A stretch of DNA of 64,000 bases from NCBI GenBank assembly GCA_900752065.1, contig CAADTT010000012.1:1-64000 (forward strand). The letters are read 5' to 3'. The notes beneath the pieces are model-generated. The model saw nothing but the letters and a program-made list of their open reading frames with translations. It searched no databases and was not told the origin of the DNA. Positions 7,448 through 17,026 of the stretch are shown here, piece after piece (position 1 is the stretch's first letter; the number at the start of each line of letters is the position of its first letter). Source of the stretch: Lachnospiraceae bacterium (GTDB lineage Bacteria > Bacillota > Clostridia > Lachnospirales > Lachnospiraceae). A program made the translations under genes and the position numbers.

Positions 7448-10400
7448 ATGAAGGATTTTGGTAAAAAATGCAGCGTACTTTTGACCATGGGCCTGGCAGC
7501 ATTTCTGATGACGGGAGTATCTGCGGATGCCATGGAGGATGCTTACAGAGTTCCTTCCCTGTCAGGACCGACGGAAACATGGGTCTATCAGGGGGAATCT
7601 TTTGAAAGCAGTAGAAACCGGGTTTTTGCTGATGATCAGGAAGATGGGGACCTGACTACAAAAATTGTAAAAAGCGGAAATGTAGATACATCGAAGCCGG
7701 GAGAATATAAAGTTACTTATCAGGTAACGGATTCGGATGGGAAAACAGCCCAGTTGCTGACAGAAGTAAAGGTTCTGAACAGAAATGATACATCGGAAAG
7801 CAAGAATATAAAGAGAGTCCTGTATACGCTGCCGGATGCTTCCCATCTGACGAATATCGGATTTAACCGGGGCTATTATCATGACAGGCAGAGCTTGGGT
7901 ATTTGGGTTCCAGCGGGAAAGACACTGACAATCCGTCTTGCAAATGGAGAGGAATTCAAGAAGGATCTGGAACTGACATTTATGAATAACGATTCTGCGA
8001 CGGAAAATATGAGCACGATCTACGAAAAGGAAGGGGAAGAGACGTATATCTCAGATCCTGCATCTATCATAACGATCCCGTCAAACGGGGAGTGGACTAC
8101 AGTAAAGAACCGTTATGTCAATGAAGATGGCACAGAAGGAAGCGCTGACAGCGTACCCTTCATCATCACGCCCAAAGATACGACGGTACGTCCGGTAATC
8201 GAGATCCAGTGGAGCGACGATCTGAAGGAGATCCCTTATTACCGGTATGGGGATGATGAGAAGGAATTCTTTGCCACATGGGATGCATCAAAAGCGCCGT
8301 ATGCAATCGTAGAGGGAGATGCTGCTACATTTCTGGTTCCCATCGTGGACAGAGACAGAATTATCGATTATTCTGATCCCAATAAGAGGGAAGAATATAA
8401 ATTTAAAACGATTGATGAGATGCTGGAGTGGTATGCAGCCTTTGTAAAACAGTATGATGCGTATTCCGGTCTGGATTTTGATGCCAGTGAACCTTGTAAC
8501 CAGAATATAAGAGCGAAATTCTTTATTAAAGTAAATTATCATGGCGCGGGCGCGGCGTATTATTCACCGGATCACAGTGCCATGAATGCGGATAAAAACG
8601 AAGGCGGATATAACAGCGATGGAAGCCTGTTTGGGTATTTGACAAGAGACTGGCTTTCTCTTCATGAGTTTGGTCATGGTTATGAAGGAAATCTTGCTTT
8701 GCAGGAGCATCCTTTTGTGGAGACAACAAACAATATTATGGCCTATTATTTTGAACCGACTTATCGTCCGGAGGATGATTTCGGCTGGCTGCTGGGCGAG
8801 GGCAGCGGTGCCACAGAGGAATCCAAGGTCCAGCGTTTTAATGCTCTGGGCAAGAAAGCTGAGGACAGAAGAAACGCAACCCTCACATTTTCAGGTATTG
8901 TGGAAGGAGCGCAGCATTATGATGTAAGTCTCTTTATGTTTACTAATATGCTGGATAAGCTGGGACCGCAGAAAACGACAGCCGCTATGCATACCCAGTT
9001 CCGAAAATATTTCTATGAAAATAAAAAGGCTGCATCTTCCTCTAATGTGATTACAGAAAGCTTCACCCGTGCCGGAGGATATAATGTGGTTCCTTATTTT
9101 GATGCATGGCATATCCAGCCCTCAGATAAGGTCAAGAGTGATATTTATGATCTGGATTATCCGATGGTCTATTATCTGAAAAATCTGGTTCCGGATGAAA
9201 AGGAATGTGAGGCAATCCGTTCTAAACTGGGTCTGAGCAGTATTTACGGTCTGGTAAGCACGGATGAGCTGGCGGATACAGGATATAAAAGTAAAGTCAG
9301 CATAAAGATTAAGATTGATGACCTTTCCGTGATCAAAGGTAAAAATATTTTGATAAAGAACGGAACAAAGGTTGTAAAGCAGATTCCGATAACGGCAGAG
9401 GAAATAGAGACAGAGCTTCCTGTAGGTATTTACGAAGTGGAGCTTCCTGTACCGAACACAGCTTCTTATCACTATGGAAAAGAATATCTGATTGCATCAA
9501 AGGGAAGTGCGTCTGCAGAATATGAATATGAAAAACAGATAAATCCTCTGGTTGATGATATGCAGATAAAGATTACAGGAATCAGTGAGAAGAGCGTTGC
9601 TTCTATTTCTTTGAATTCCGCAAAGAATACATTAACGTGGAAACTGGAAAGTGGAATGCCTCATTTTTATTATGAAGATGTGTATCTTTCTGTTCGTGTT
9701 CTGGATCCTTCTGGAAAAGAGATTTTCAGTCAGTCTCTGAAAGGAAATCAGGAAGCGGAGGAACTTGTAAAAGAGATCAGTTTTCCGGAAGGTTCAAAAC
9801 TGGAAATCAATCATCAGGAAGCAGCAGGCAGATTGAAGGCTGTAAGCAATTATACAGGAAATTCTATTTCCTGCTATGAGCCTGTACTGGGAGAGACAAA
9901 GATTACTTATGTAATGACAGAAAAGGGACTGATGAGAGAGGACTGGGACGAAGAAGAGCGGATGTCGGCTTATCTGGAGATGCTGAATTCCTACTCAGAT
10001 TATTTCATGAAGTATGTGACACAAAGTGATATATCCGAAAGTGAAAAGTATTATAACGAGAAGGTAACCATGGGAATGGCATATAAAATGCTGGATACGG
10101 AATCGAAGAAAGAATATGAGTCTGCATATGGGGTACTTCTGGGAAAAGAACCGGATTTTTATGCGGGATATGCAAAAATTGATTCTTCAAAACTTACAGG
10201 TTCGGCGGACAGCGACCAGGGAGGAAGCGAGGCGGCTTCCTATGCTGTGGATGGCAATGAGAGTACGATATGGCATTCAAATTATACAGGAGGAATCCAG
10301 CCGGATATTTCGGGAGGAAAGAATAACAGTTATACAATTCTTTTAGATAAAAATACGCATATTGGAAGATTAGAATATGTGCCGAGAAAAGGCGGAGGAA

Positions 10401-11683
10401 ACGGAGTAATCTTATCTTACAGTATTTCTTACAGCACAACGGCAGATGGAGATGATTTCCAGGAGCTGAAGATCAGAAATAATAATTGGGAAGATAATGA
10501 CAGCACGAAGAGCGTGGAATTTGACGCACCGAATGCAAGAAGAATTCGGATCAGAGCTTTATCTACGGAAGGAATCTCTAAGAATACATATATTTCTGCC
10601 GCAGAATTTTATCTTTATGAAAAATATAAAATCTATAACAAGAGCACGTTTCTGAGCGATCTGTATCTGGAGACATCAGGAGCGGCAGTAAAGAAGGATA
10701 CAAATGCGGACGGGCAGCCGGTTTCCCTGTATGTAAATGGACAGAAAGAGACATTTGAGAAAGGTCTTGGCATGGCAGCCGGTGCAGCAGCAGTTATTGA
10801 TCTGACAGGGAAGAATTTTGATGTATTCAGCGCTGTGGCGGGAGTGGAAGCGGCACAGACAGCGGGAGATAAGGCCGTATTTAAGATTTATGGAGACGGA
10901 AAGCTTCTGTATCAGTCGGACACACTTTGTGGAGGAAATTCTGCTGCATCTGTTTATCTGGATATCAGAGGTATCAAAAAACTGGAACTTAAAGCAGAAG
11001 GAATCAGCGGAAAAGCATTGGTATCTCTGGGAAATGCTGTTTTCAAGAGCAGCAGGGATCTGACAGAGGTTACTCTGAAAAAAGGAGAGTCCGCAGCAAT
11101 TCTTTCAAATACGTCACTGATTCCGCAGGATAGAGGAAAGATCACCTGGACATCCTCAAATGAAGCGGCAGCCGTGGTAAGTATTGATGGTGTTGTCACG
11201 GCAGTTGAAGAAGGACAGGCTGTGATCAGTGGTGCGTATGAAGGGGGAACGGTCACCTGTTCGGTAAATGTGGTAAAGATTCCGGAAAATAGCCAAAATA
11301 CAGAAACAACGCCAAAGCCGGATGAGAATGGCACAGTAGTAAAGCCGCCAGTACAATTGCCGGACAATTCACAAAAACTTCCGGAGATAAAAGTGACAAA
11401 GCCCAAAAAGGTCGTATTAAAGAAGGTGAAGCCGGGAAAGAAACAGGCAGTGGTTTACTGGAAGAAGACGGCGGAGGCAGATGGATATGAAGTCTGGATG
11501 AAGGCGCAGAAAGGCTCCTTCAAGAAGGTAAAGACCTTAAAAGCGAAAAAGCTCAGTGTCAAGATCAAGAAGCTAAAGAAAGGGAAAAAATATACCTTTA
11601 AAGTTAGAGCATATAAAAAAGGCGTATCCAACAAAAAGGTGTATGGTGTATTTTCCAAGAAAAAAACAGTAAAAATTAAATAA
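7448..11683 (+). CDS. Secreted M60 (enhancin-type) mucin metallopeptidase
   Basis: 1411 aa. Signal peptide about 1-28 (cleavage near ADA-ME). Then a DUF5011-like Ig domain (about 36-115) and a peptidase M60 domain (about 120-600) with zinc site H406EFGH410 and a third ligand candidate E425. Next come a CBM32/F5-8C module (about 912-1060), an NPCBM-like module (about 1065-1200), a Big_2 Ig domain (about 1205-1277), a proline/threonine linker and a lysine-rich Fn3-like tail (about 1318-1411). M60 enzymes cleave O-glycosylated mucin backbones, and NPCBM/CBM32 modules bind their sugars. No LPXTG or other sorting signal; the basic tail may hold it on the wall. It is the first of four host-glycan enzymes here and has its own terminator. 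Confidence 0.92.
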   Translation: MKDFGKKCSVLLTMGLAAFLMTGVSADAMEDAYRVPSLSGPTETWVYQGESFESSRNRVFADDQEDGDLTTKIVKSGNVDTSKPGEYKVTYQVTDSDGKTAQLLTEVKVLNRNDTSESKNIKRVLYTLPDASHLTNIGFNRGYYHDRQSLGIWVPAGKTLTIRLANGEEFKKDLELTFMNNDSATENMSTIYEKEGEETYISDPASIITIPSNGEWTTVKNRYVNEDGTEGSADSVPFIITPKDTTVRPVIEIQWSDDLKEIPYYRYGDDEKEFFATWDASKAPYAIVEGDAATFLVPIVDRDRIIDYSDPNKREEYKFKTIDEMLEWYAAFVKQYDAYSGLDFDASEPCNQNIRAKFFIKVNYHGAGAAYYSPDHSAMNADKNEGGYNSDGSLFGYLTRDWLSLHEFGHGYEGNLALQEHPFVETTNNIMAYYFEPTYRPEDDFGWLLGEGSGATEESKVQRFNALGKKAEDRRNATLTFSGIVEGAQHYDVSLFMFTNMLDKLGPQKTTAAMHTQFRKYFYENKKAASSSNVITESFTRAGGYNVVPYFDAWHIQPSDKVKSDIYDLDYPMVYYLKNLVPDEKECEAIRSKLGLSSIYGLVSTDELADTGYKSKVSIKIKIDDLSVIKGKNILIKNGTKVVKQIPITAEEIETELPVGIYEVELPVPNTASYHYGKEYLIASKGSASAEYEYEKQINPLVDDMQIKITGISEKSVASISLNSAKNTLTWKLESGMPHFYYEDVYLSVRVLDPSGKEIFSQSLKGNQEAEELVKEISFPEGSKLEINHQEAAGRLKAVSNYTGNSISCYEPVLGETKITYVMTEKGLMREDWDEEERMSAYLEMLNSYSDYFMKYVTQSDISESEKYYNEKVTMGMAYKMLDTESKKEYESAYGVLLGKEPDFYAGYAKIDSSKLTGSADSDQGGSEAASYAVDGNESTIWHSNYTGGIQPDISGGKNNSYTILLDKNTHIGRLEYVPRKGGGNGVILSYSISYSTTADGDDFQELKIRNNNWEDNDSTKSVEFDAPNARRIRIRALSTEGISKNTYISAAEFYLYEKYKIYNKSTFLSDLYLETSGAAVKKDTNADGQPVSLYVNGQKETFEKGLGMAAGAAAVIDLTGKNFDVFSAVAGVEAAQTAGDKAVFKIYGDGKLLYQSDTLCGGNSAASVYLDIRGIKKLELKAEGISGKALVSLGNAVFKSSRDLTEVTLKKGESAAILSNTSLIPQDRGKITWTSSNEAAAVVSIDGVVTAVEEGQAVISGAYEGGTVTCSVNVVKIPENSQNTETTPKPDENGTVVKPPVQLPDNSQKLPEIKVTKPKKVVLKKVKPGKKQAVVYWKKTAEADGYEVWMKAQKGSFKKVKTLKAKKLSVKIKKLKKGKKYTFKVRAYKKGVSNKKVYGVFSKKKTVKIK

Positions 11684-11691
11684 TCTTTGTT

Positions 11692-11732
11692 AAAAACAGG
11701 AAGATACTTTTGAAAGTATTTTCCTGTTTTTT
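11692..11732 (+). terminator. Intrinsic terminator of the M60 gene
   Basis: AAAACAGGAAGATACTTT and AAAGTATTTTCCTGTTTT pair over 18 bp (one G-T) around a 2-nt loop, ending in six Ts; 9 nt after the stop. Confidence 0.93.
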
Positions 11733-11750
11733 ATAAAAAAGAAAAATTTT

Positions 11751-11770
11751 TTTCAATATTATTATTGAAA
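11751..11770. promoter_or_regulatory. Palindrome overlapping the sialidase -35 (putative operator)
   Basis: TTTCAAT (11751-11757) faces ATTGAAA (11764-11770) across ATTATT. The right arm contains the -35 hexamer TTGAAA, so a protein bound here would occlude RNA polymerase. No regulator gene lies next to it; the operator role is inference. Confidence 0.4.
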
Positions 11771-11793
11771 ATTTACATAAAAGAAAGTATGAT
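11765..11793 (+). promoter_or_regulatory. Promoter of the sialidase gene
   Basis: -35 TTGAAA (11765-11770), 17-bp spacer, -10 TATGAT (11788-11793); 36 nt upstream of the start codon. Confidence 0.7.
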
Positions 11794-11829
11794 AAGAAGA
11801 GAAACAACCACACCTAAAAGGAGGTAAAA

Positions 11830-14800
11830 ATGAAAAGAAAATTGGTAAAAGGGCAACCACTATGGAAAAAGGGAGTAAGCACGGCGCTGGCATGTATGAT
11901 GGCGGTGACGATGCTTCCGGCATTTTCATTTTCAGCCAGAGCAGAAGGACAAGAAAATGAGCTGTTAAAGGCGGGTTCAATTCCTGCATCGGCAGAAACT
12001 GTCACACAGAATCAGCCTTTGGCTACGGGTACGGCAGGCAGTACACAGTTCCGTATCCCGGTACTGATCTCTCTGAGAAATGGCGGGCACAGAGGAAACA
12101 TCGTAGTGGCGGCAGATGCCAGATATTCAACGAATATAGATGGCGGCGGACTGGATACGATCGCTTCTGTTTCTACGGATATGGGGAATACCTGGAACTA
12201 CAGCTTTCCGATTTATTTTCCGGACAGTGACGGATATGCGGGAACAAAGGCAACGACAGCCATCGATCCGGCTTTGGTAGAGGGACCGGATGGGACCATT
12301 TACTGCATTGCGGATATGAACCCTACAGGTGTTACAACGTATGGAGGATTTACTTTTCCGGGAAGAAATACCGGATATGTGGAAATTGACGGCACAGACC
12401 GCCTGGCATTAACTTCTGATTATTCGAAAGCATCCACCCTTCCGACAGAGAGCGACACTGCAACTTATGCGTATTACGTAGGCGACTTTAATGAAGACGG
12501 CTACGCACCTGTGCTGAACCGCTCAGACAATCAGCCGACCATTTATGGGGTAGATGAGTGGTATAATCTTTATACAGTAAACAGTGATGGAAATTATGAG
12601 GCAACTCTGACTCAGAGTCAGGTAAATTCATCAACCACAATACAGCAGAATGTTTTCTATAAGGATTCCGTTCTTCATGTATACAATACGGGATATATCT
12701 GGATGGTAGAGTCGAAAGACGGCGGCCTGAGCTGGGTAAATCCGAGAATCCTGAATCCTGATATTAAGAGAGAGGATGAGACAGCTCTGCTGGTTTCTCC
12801 GGGTAAAGGAATTACCATGAAAAACGGTACGATCGTCGTTCCTTTCTATAACCACTATGGTGCAAGCCAGGAAGCGGTAAGTTTTATCTATTCTAAGGAT
12901 AACGGAGCTACCTGGAGACGAACAGACGATGTAAAAAGAAACGGCACCAGCGGCTGGACTTCAGAGAGTGAGACAGTTGAATTGTCGGACGGCACCCTGC
13001 GTACATTTTCAAGAAATGGGGGAGGCACCATCTGCTATTCAGATGCAGCGATGGACGAAAATGGCGACTACTCCATGGGCACCCTTGTATCGACAGGCGT
13101 TTCGTGCAGATCGGAGTGCAATGTAACTGCGGTCACATATTCAAAGAAAATTGACGGAAAAGAGGCAATTCTTGTGGCATGCCCGAGTACCCGGAACTCC
13201 CGTACAAATGGAAAGATTTATACTTTCCTGGTAAATGAGGATAAAACCCTGACGCTGAAAACATCTATGGCGATACCGGCTGATAAATACGGCACAGAAT
13301 TTGCGTATTCCTGTATCGATGAGTTGTCAGACGGCTCCATTGGTATTTTCTTTGAGCCGAAATATCAGGGCGTGGACAATCAGCAGTGCATTTATCATAA
13401 TTTTGAGATATCCGAAATTACAGGTGAGGGAGGTAAGGAGAAAATAAGCCTTACCGACGAGAATCCTTCTGTTTCTGTCAACTATGCGCAGGTGGCGGCA
13501 TCCGGAAATGTTACGCAGCAGCCAAACGCAGAAATTGCAAGTGTAAGTGTACAGCAGATGAATGCAAACGGATATTATCTGTGCTCGTATCAGGCAGCAA
13601 ATGCTTCGAATCTGTCATCGTTTGCTTCAGAAGCGGATATTACAATGCCGCTGGAGGATTGTGAGTTTACATTTACTCAAACAGCGGAAAATGTATATAC
13701 CGTCCAAAGTGTAAAGACAGGAAAATACTGGCACACAGATAATCCTGATGCTTATTTTGGAGACAGTGCGACAGCTTTGAAGGTAGTGTCTGCTACAGTA
13801 AACGGGAATACCGTTTTCAGAATCTGCCTGAACAGCAGCGGCAGAAGATATGTAGTATTTTTCCCTGAAAAGATGTATTTTGACGCATTTGGAGATTACA
13901 GTGCATCTGCTACAAATGTCAGCTTTGATATGGCGCTTCTGGAAAAACAGGACAGTGTTTCTGATTCAGATACGATCCCGGGTTATAAGCGCGTATCATC
14001 CATTACTTCAGGAAAGAAGTACCTGGTTTCTTATGTATATGATGGAAATTATATCGTTCTGTATCCGGAAGGAGGAAGAACAAACTGCACGAAACTGGCA
14101 AAGCAAACAAACCAGTCGGGGACTACGGTAACCTTTACAAAGGGCAGCAAAAATGGTGTGACAGAGGCTGTCGTTGACGGCAAGACTTATAAAATCATGG
14201 TAAATACGGATGCGGAGTCCATGAAACTGGGCAAAGGCGTAACCAGGACAATGCTGGTGGATGCAGACGCTGTTGTTTCGGCTGAAGGAATCACATGTAC
14301 GGTAGGCGAGCCTCAGCAGGTTGCAGGCTTGATGGATCATAATTTAGCAACGGGATTTGAAGATTACTGTAACGAAGCGCTGTCTCTGGAAAAGGCAGAG
14401 CTGGTATTTACTGGAAGTGGTTCTGCCTATACAATTAAGGTAAAGAATCTGGAGGAAAATTCCTATCTGACAGGAACCAGTGCACGATACTGGGCGACCG
14501 CATCAGGAAATGTAGCGGTTCAAAAAGCAGATGGCGTTGACGGCGCATACAATTTCTGTGTAGGAACCAGCTACAATACAAACAGCCGCCATATGTGCTT
14601 TGATTATACTACGAATACATTTAACAGCAACGGAACCAGGACGGAATTTAACGGCACGTATGATCTTTTGCTCCTTGAGAAGAAAGGTACAGTAGAAAGC
14701 ACGGATGTGATTCCGGGATATAAGAAAGTAAATACGATTGTTTCCGGAAATACTTATATAATGGCGGCAGTTGCACAGGACGGTTCTGTTTGTGTGTTGT

Positions 14801-16188
14801 ATCCGAATAAGGGTACGCAGGCCCAGACGAAGAAGTATATAAATAAGTCCTTAAAGAGTGTGTCCCTTACGGCCGGCGAATATGGCAGCGCAAGCCTTGC
14901 TGTGGGAAATAAATATTATGATATTGAAATTATATGTGCACACAATGATGTGACAGTTGAGGGAGCAGTAGAGGCTTCCTGCGAAGAATCCGGACTTACG
15001 GGAACTATGACATGTAATGAGTGTGGCGAGAAGATAGCTGACAGCGCTTTTATTTCTAAGAAAGGCCACTGGTATGACAGCGTAGGTACAGTCACACAGG
15101 AGATGACGGATGAAGCGGATGGTGTTCTGTCTTATTTCTGCGGACTCGATCATTCCCATGCGAAAACAGAAATTATTCCGAGAAATTACAGAGAAGTACT
15201 CACACGGAAGGCAGCAGAAGCAGAGAGCAAGCTTGCTGAGGCAGATAATTACACAGCAACAAGTATTCAGACTTTGCAGGCTGCATATAACGCAACGAAG
15301 GATGTGACAGACAGCACACCGATCGAGACAGTGCAGGAGAAGCTGGATGCCCTGATCGATGCGATCCATAACCTGAAAACGCCTCAGCAGGAGAAGGCAG
15401 AGGAAGAAAGGGAAGCTGCATTAAAGGCAGGAGAATCGATTTACAGTGCAGGTCAGGCAAATTATACGCCAGAGAGCTGGGCTGTGTTTAAAGCAGCGTA
15501 TGAAGCTTTGCAGGGTGCATCAGAAAACATGAGCGCAGTAGAACTGGAAGGGCTTACTGCAAAACTGAAAGAGGCGCAGAATAAGCTGGCACAGAAACCT
15601 TCCGGTGGAACATCGGAAACACCAAAAGATGAGAAACCAAACGACCAAAAGCCAAGTGACGAGAAGCCAAGCGACGAAGGAGAAATTAAGGTAGGTCAGG
15701 TCTATGACAGCGGAAATTATTATTATAAGGTGACAAACACCTCAAAAATGACGGCCGAGGTCACAGGACTGAAAAAGAAATCCATTAAGAATATCACGAT
15801 TTATAATACGGTGACACTTGGTGGAAAGAAGTACAAAATAACTTCTGTCGCATCGTCTGCCTTTAAAAACAATAAGAAGATAACAAGCGTTAAGGTTCAG
15901 AAGCATGTGGAGGTAATCGGAAACAGTGCTTTTGCCGGATGTACAAATCTGAAGAAGGTGGAAATAAAGAGCACGAAGCTGAAGAATATCGGTTCCAAAG
16001 CATTCTCAGGATGTAAAAAACTGTCAAGGATCACGATTAAGAGTAAGGTACTGAAGAAAGCAGGAAAGAATGCTTTTAAGGGTATCAGCAAAAAGGCCGT
16101 GATCAAGGTTCCGGCAGCGAAGTTAAAGGCTTACACAAAGATTCTGGCAAAGAAAGGTCAGAGCGGTTCTGTAAAAATAAAAAAATAA
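11830..16188 (+). CDS. Secreted GH33 sialidase with duplicated accessory module
   Basis: 1452 aa exo-alpha-sialidase releasing terminal sialic acid from mucin. Signal peptide about 1-37. The GH33 propeller (about 60-545) shows the FRIP motif at 74-77 and three Asp boxes: S115TDMGNTW, S295KDGGLSW, S355KDNGATW. The probable nucleophile is Y493 with an acidic partner earlier in the fold. Next come two copies of a roughly 245-residue module (marked by IPGYK at 716 and 961) that I do not recognise. Then a CxxC-bearing segment (about 1040-1117), two FIVAR-like helical repeats (about 1120-1257), a proline/lysine linker and a basic BspA-like LRR_5 tail (about 1290-1452). No CBM40 lectin insertion or the long beta-barrel insert of IT-sialidases is apparent, so it is probably a hydrolytic sialidase. 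Strong SD AGGAGG; single-gene transcript. Confidence 0.95.
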   Translation: MKRKLVKGQPLWKKGVSTALACMMAVTMLPAFSFSARAEGQENELLKAGSIPASAETVTQNQPLATGTAGSTQFRIPVLISLRNGGHRGNIVVAADARYSTNIDGGGLDTIASVSTDMGNTWNYSFPIYFPDSDGYAGTKATTAIDPALVEGPDGTIYCIADMNPTGVTTYGGFTFPGRNTGYVEIDGTDRLALTSDYSKASTLPTESDTATYAYYVGDFNEDGYAPVLNRSDNQPTIYGVDEWYNLYTVNSDGNYEATLTQSQVNSSTTIQQNVFYKDSVLHVYNTGYIWMVESKDGGLSWVNPRILNPDIKREDETALLVSPGKGITMKNGTIVVPFYNHYGASQEAVSFIYSKDNGATWRRTDDVKRNGTSGWTSESETVELSDGTLRTFSRNGGGTICYSDAAMDENGDYSMGTLVSTGVSCRSECNVTAVTYSKKIDGKEAILVACPSTRNSRTNGKIYTFLVNEDKTLTLKTSMAIPADKYGTEFAYSCIDELSDGSIGIFFEPKYQGVDNQQCIYHNFEISEITGEGGKEKISLTDENPSVSVNYAQVAASGNVTQQPNAEIASVSVQQMNANGYYLCSYQAANASNLSSFASEADITMPLEDCEFTFTQTAENVYTVQSVKTGKYWHTDNPDAYFGDSATALKVVSATVNGNTVFRICLNSSGRRYVVFFPEKMYFDAFGDYSASATNVSFDMALLEKQDSVSDSDTIPGYKRVSSITSGKKYLVSYVYDGNYIVLYPEGGRTNCTKLAKQTNQSGTTVTFTKGSKNGVTEAVVDGKTYKIMVNTDAESMKLGKGVTRTMLVDADAVVSAEGITCTVGEPQQVAGLMDHNLATGFEDYCNEALSLEKAELVFTGSGSAYTIKVKNLEENSYLTGTSARYWATASGNVAVQKADGVDGAYNFCVGTSYNTNSRHMCFDYTTNTFNSNGTRTEFNGTYDLLLLEKKGTVESTDVIPGYKKVNTIVSGNTYIMAAVAQDGSVCVLYPNKGTQAQTKKYINKSLKSVSLTAGEYGSASLAVGNKYYDIEIICAHNDVTVEGAVEASCEESGLTGTMTCNECGEKIADSAFISKKGHWYDSVGTVTQEMTDEADGVLSYFCGLDHSHAKTEIIPRNYREVLTRKAAEAESKLAEADNYTATSIQTLQAAYNATKDVTDSTPIETVQEKLDALIDAIHNLKTPQQEKAEEEREAALKAGESIYSAGQANYTPESWAVFKAAYEALQGASENMSAVELEGLTAKLKEAQNKLAQKPSGGTSETPKDEKPNDQKPSDEKPSDEGEIKVGQVYDSGNYYYKVTNTSKMTAEVTGLKKKSIKNITIYNTVTLGGKKYKITSVASSAFKNNKKITSVKVQKHVEVIGNSAFAGCTNLKKVEIKSTKLKNIGSKAFSGCKKLSRITIKSKVLKKAGKNAFKGISKKAVIKVPAAKLKAYTKILAKKGQSGSVKIKK

Positions 16189-16199
16189 AAAGCAAAAGG

Positions 16200-16241
16200 A
16201 GCCGCCGTACAAATGGGAGACTGTTTGTATGGCGGTTTTCA
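16200..16241 (+). terminator. Intrinsic terminator of the sialidase gene
   Basis: AGCCGCCGTACAAA (16200-16213) pairs with TTTGTATGGCGGTT (from 16224), one G-T pair, followed by TTTTC. Confidence 0.85.
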
Positions 16242-16284
16242 TGCCTGAGTAAAAAAAAGAAATGTCATTTTAAATCGCAGATCG

Positions 16285-16308
16285 CATATGTTAAAAAAAA
16301 GACATATG
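16285..16308. repeat. CATATGT/ACATATG dyad upstream of spmA
   Basis: Perfect 7-bp arms at 16285-16291 and 16302-16308 with an A-rich 10-nt centre, 16 nt before the spmA ATG. It could be an operator; no other support. Confidence 0.3.
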
Positions 16309-16323
16309 AGGGCAAGGCGAATG

Positions 16324-16980
16324 ATGAACTATTTATGGGGCGGTATGATACTGATCGGAATCGTGTACGGGGCATTTACCGGTCGGATGTAGGAGGTGAC
16401 GGATGCAGCGCTGGCTTCGTCAAAAGAGGCAGTGACGCTGTGTATTACGATGGTGGGTGTCATGTCTCTGTGGTCCGGCGTCATGCAAATCGGCAGTGAA
16501 GCGGGAATGATACCGGGAATCGCAAAGAAGATTCATCCTCTGATCCGGTTTCTGTTTCCAAATATTCCGGAGGGACATGCGGCGAATACATATATCACTA
16601 CGAATTTCATCGCTAATTTTCTGGGGCTGGGCTGGGCAGCGACACCGGCGGGGCTGAAAGCTATGGAGTCGCTGTCAGAGTTGGAAGAGGAGAGAAGAAA
16701 CCGAGCAGACGCGGGTGATACAGGTGCAGTATCAAGAGAAAAAAGAAATGTACAGGCGGTGCCGGGAGGTGTGGCCAGCAATGAGATGTGTACATTTTTG
16801 ATATTGAATATTTCGTCTTTGCAGTTGATACCGGTGAATATTATTGCCTATAGAAGTCAGTACGGGAGTGTAAACCCTACGGCAATCGTAGGGCCGGCAA
16901 TCGTGGCGACGGCGGTGAGTACGGTGGCGGCGGTTGTATTTTGCAAGGTGATGAGCAGGAAGCAGAGGGTATTATCATAA
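16324..16980 (+). pseudogene. spmA: Spore maturation protein A (SpmA) gene with in-frame amber stop
   Basis: 219 codons of a nucleoside-recognition-domain membrane protein (SpmA), needed for spore-core dehydration in Bacillus together with SpmB. Codons 1-22 read MNYLWGGMILIGIVYGAFTG-RM, the expected SpmA N-terminus with its first membrane segment. Codon 23 is TAG (16390-16392). After it the same frame continues as EVTDAALASSKEAVTL to a normal C-terminus with no other stop. One base change (for example CAG to TAG) explains it. Reinitiation is not well served: the only near ATG (16403) is out of frame, although GTG 16396 directly follows an AGGAGG. So it is a pseudogene, a suppressed amber, or a sequencing error. 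spmB is not next to it but on the opposite strand at 29.1 kb. Confidence 0.75.
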
Positions 16981-17026
16981 GATTATTAAAAAATAATAAG
17001 GATTTCAGCAGTTCAGGAGGAAAAGG

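Noticed and set aside
10954..11406. 150-codon open frame on the minus strand inside the M60 gene
   Set aside because: Mirror of lysine-rich and repeat coding sequence on the plus strand; no SD, and the plus-strand domains are clear.
11830..16188. Intramolecular trans-sialidase of the Ruminococcus gnavus type
   Set aside because: I see no CBM40 domain before the propeller nor an obvious large insert in it, so ordinary sialidase is the safer call.
16324..16980. Pyrrolysine or programmed readthrough at the spmA amber codon
   Set aside because: No sign of pyl genes or a readthrough context in the window; a point mutation or error is simpler.
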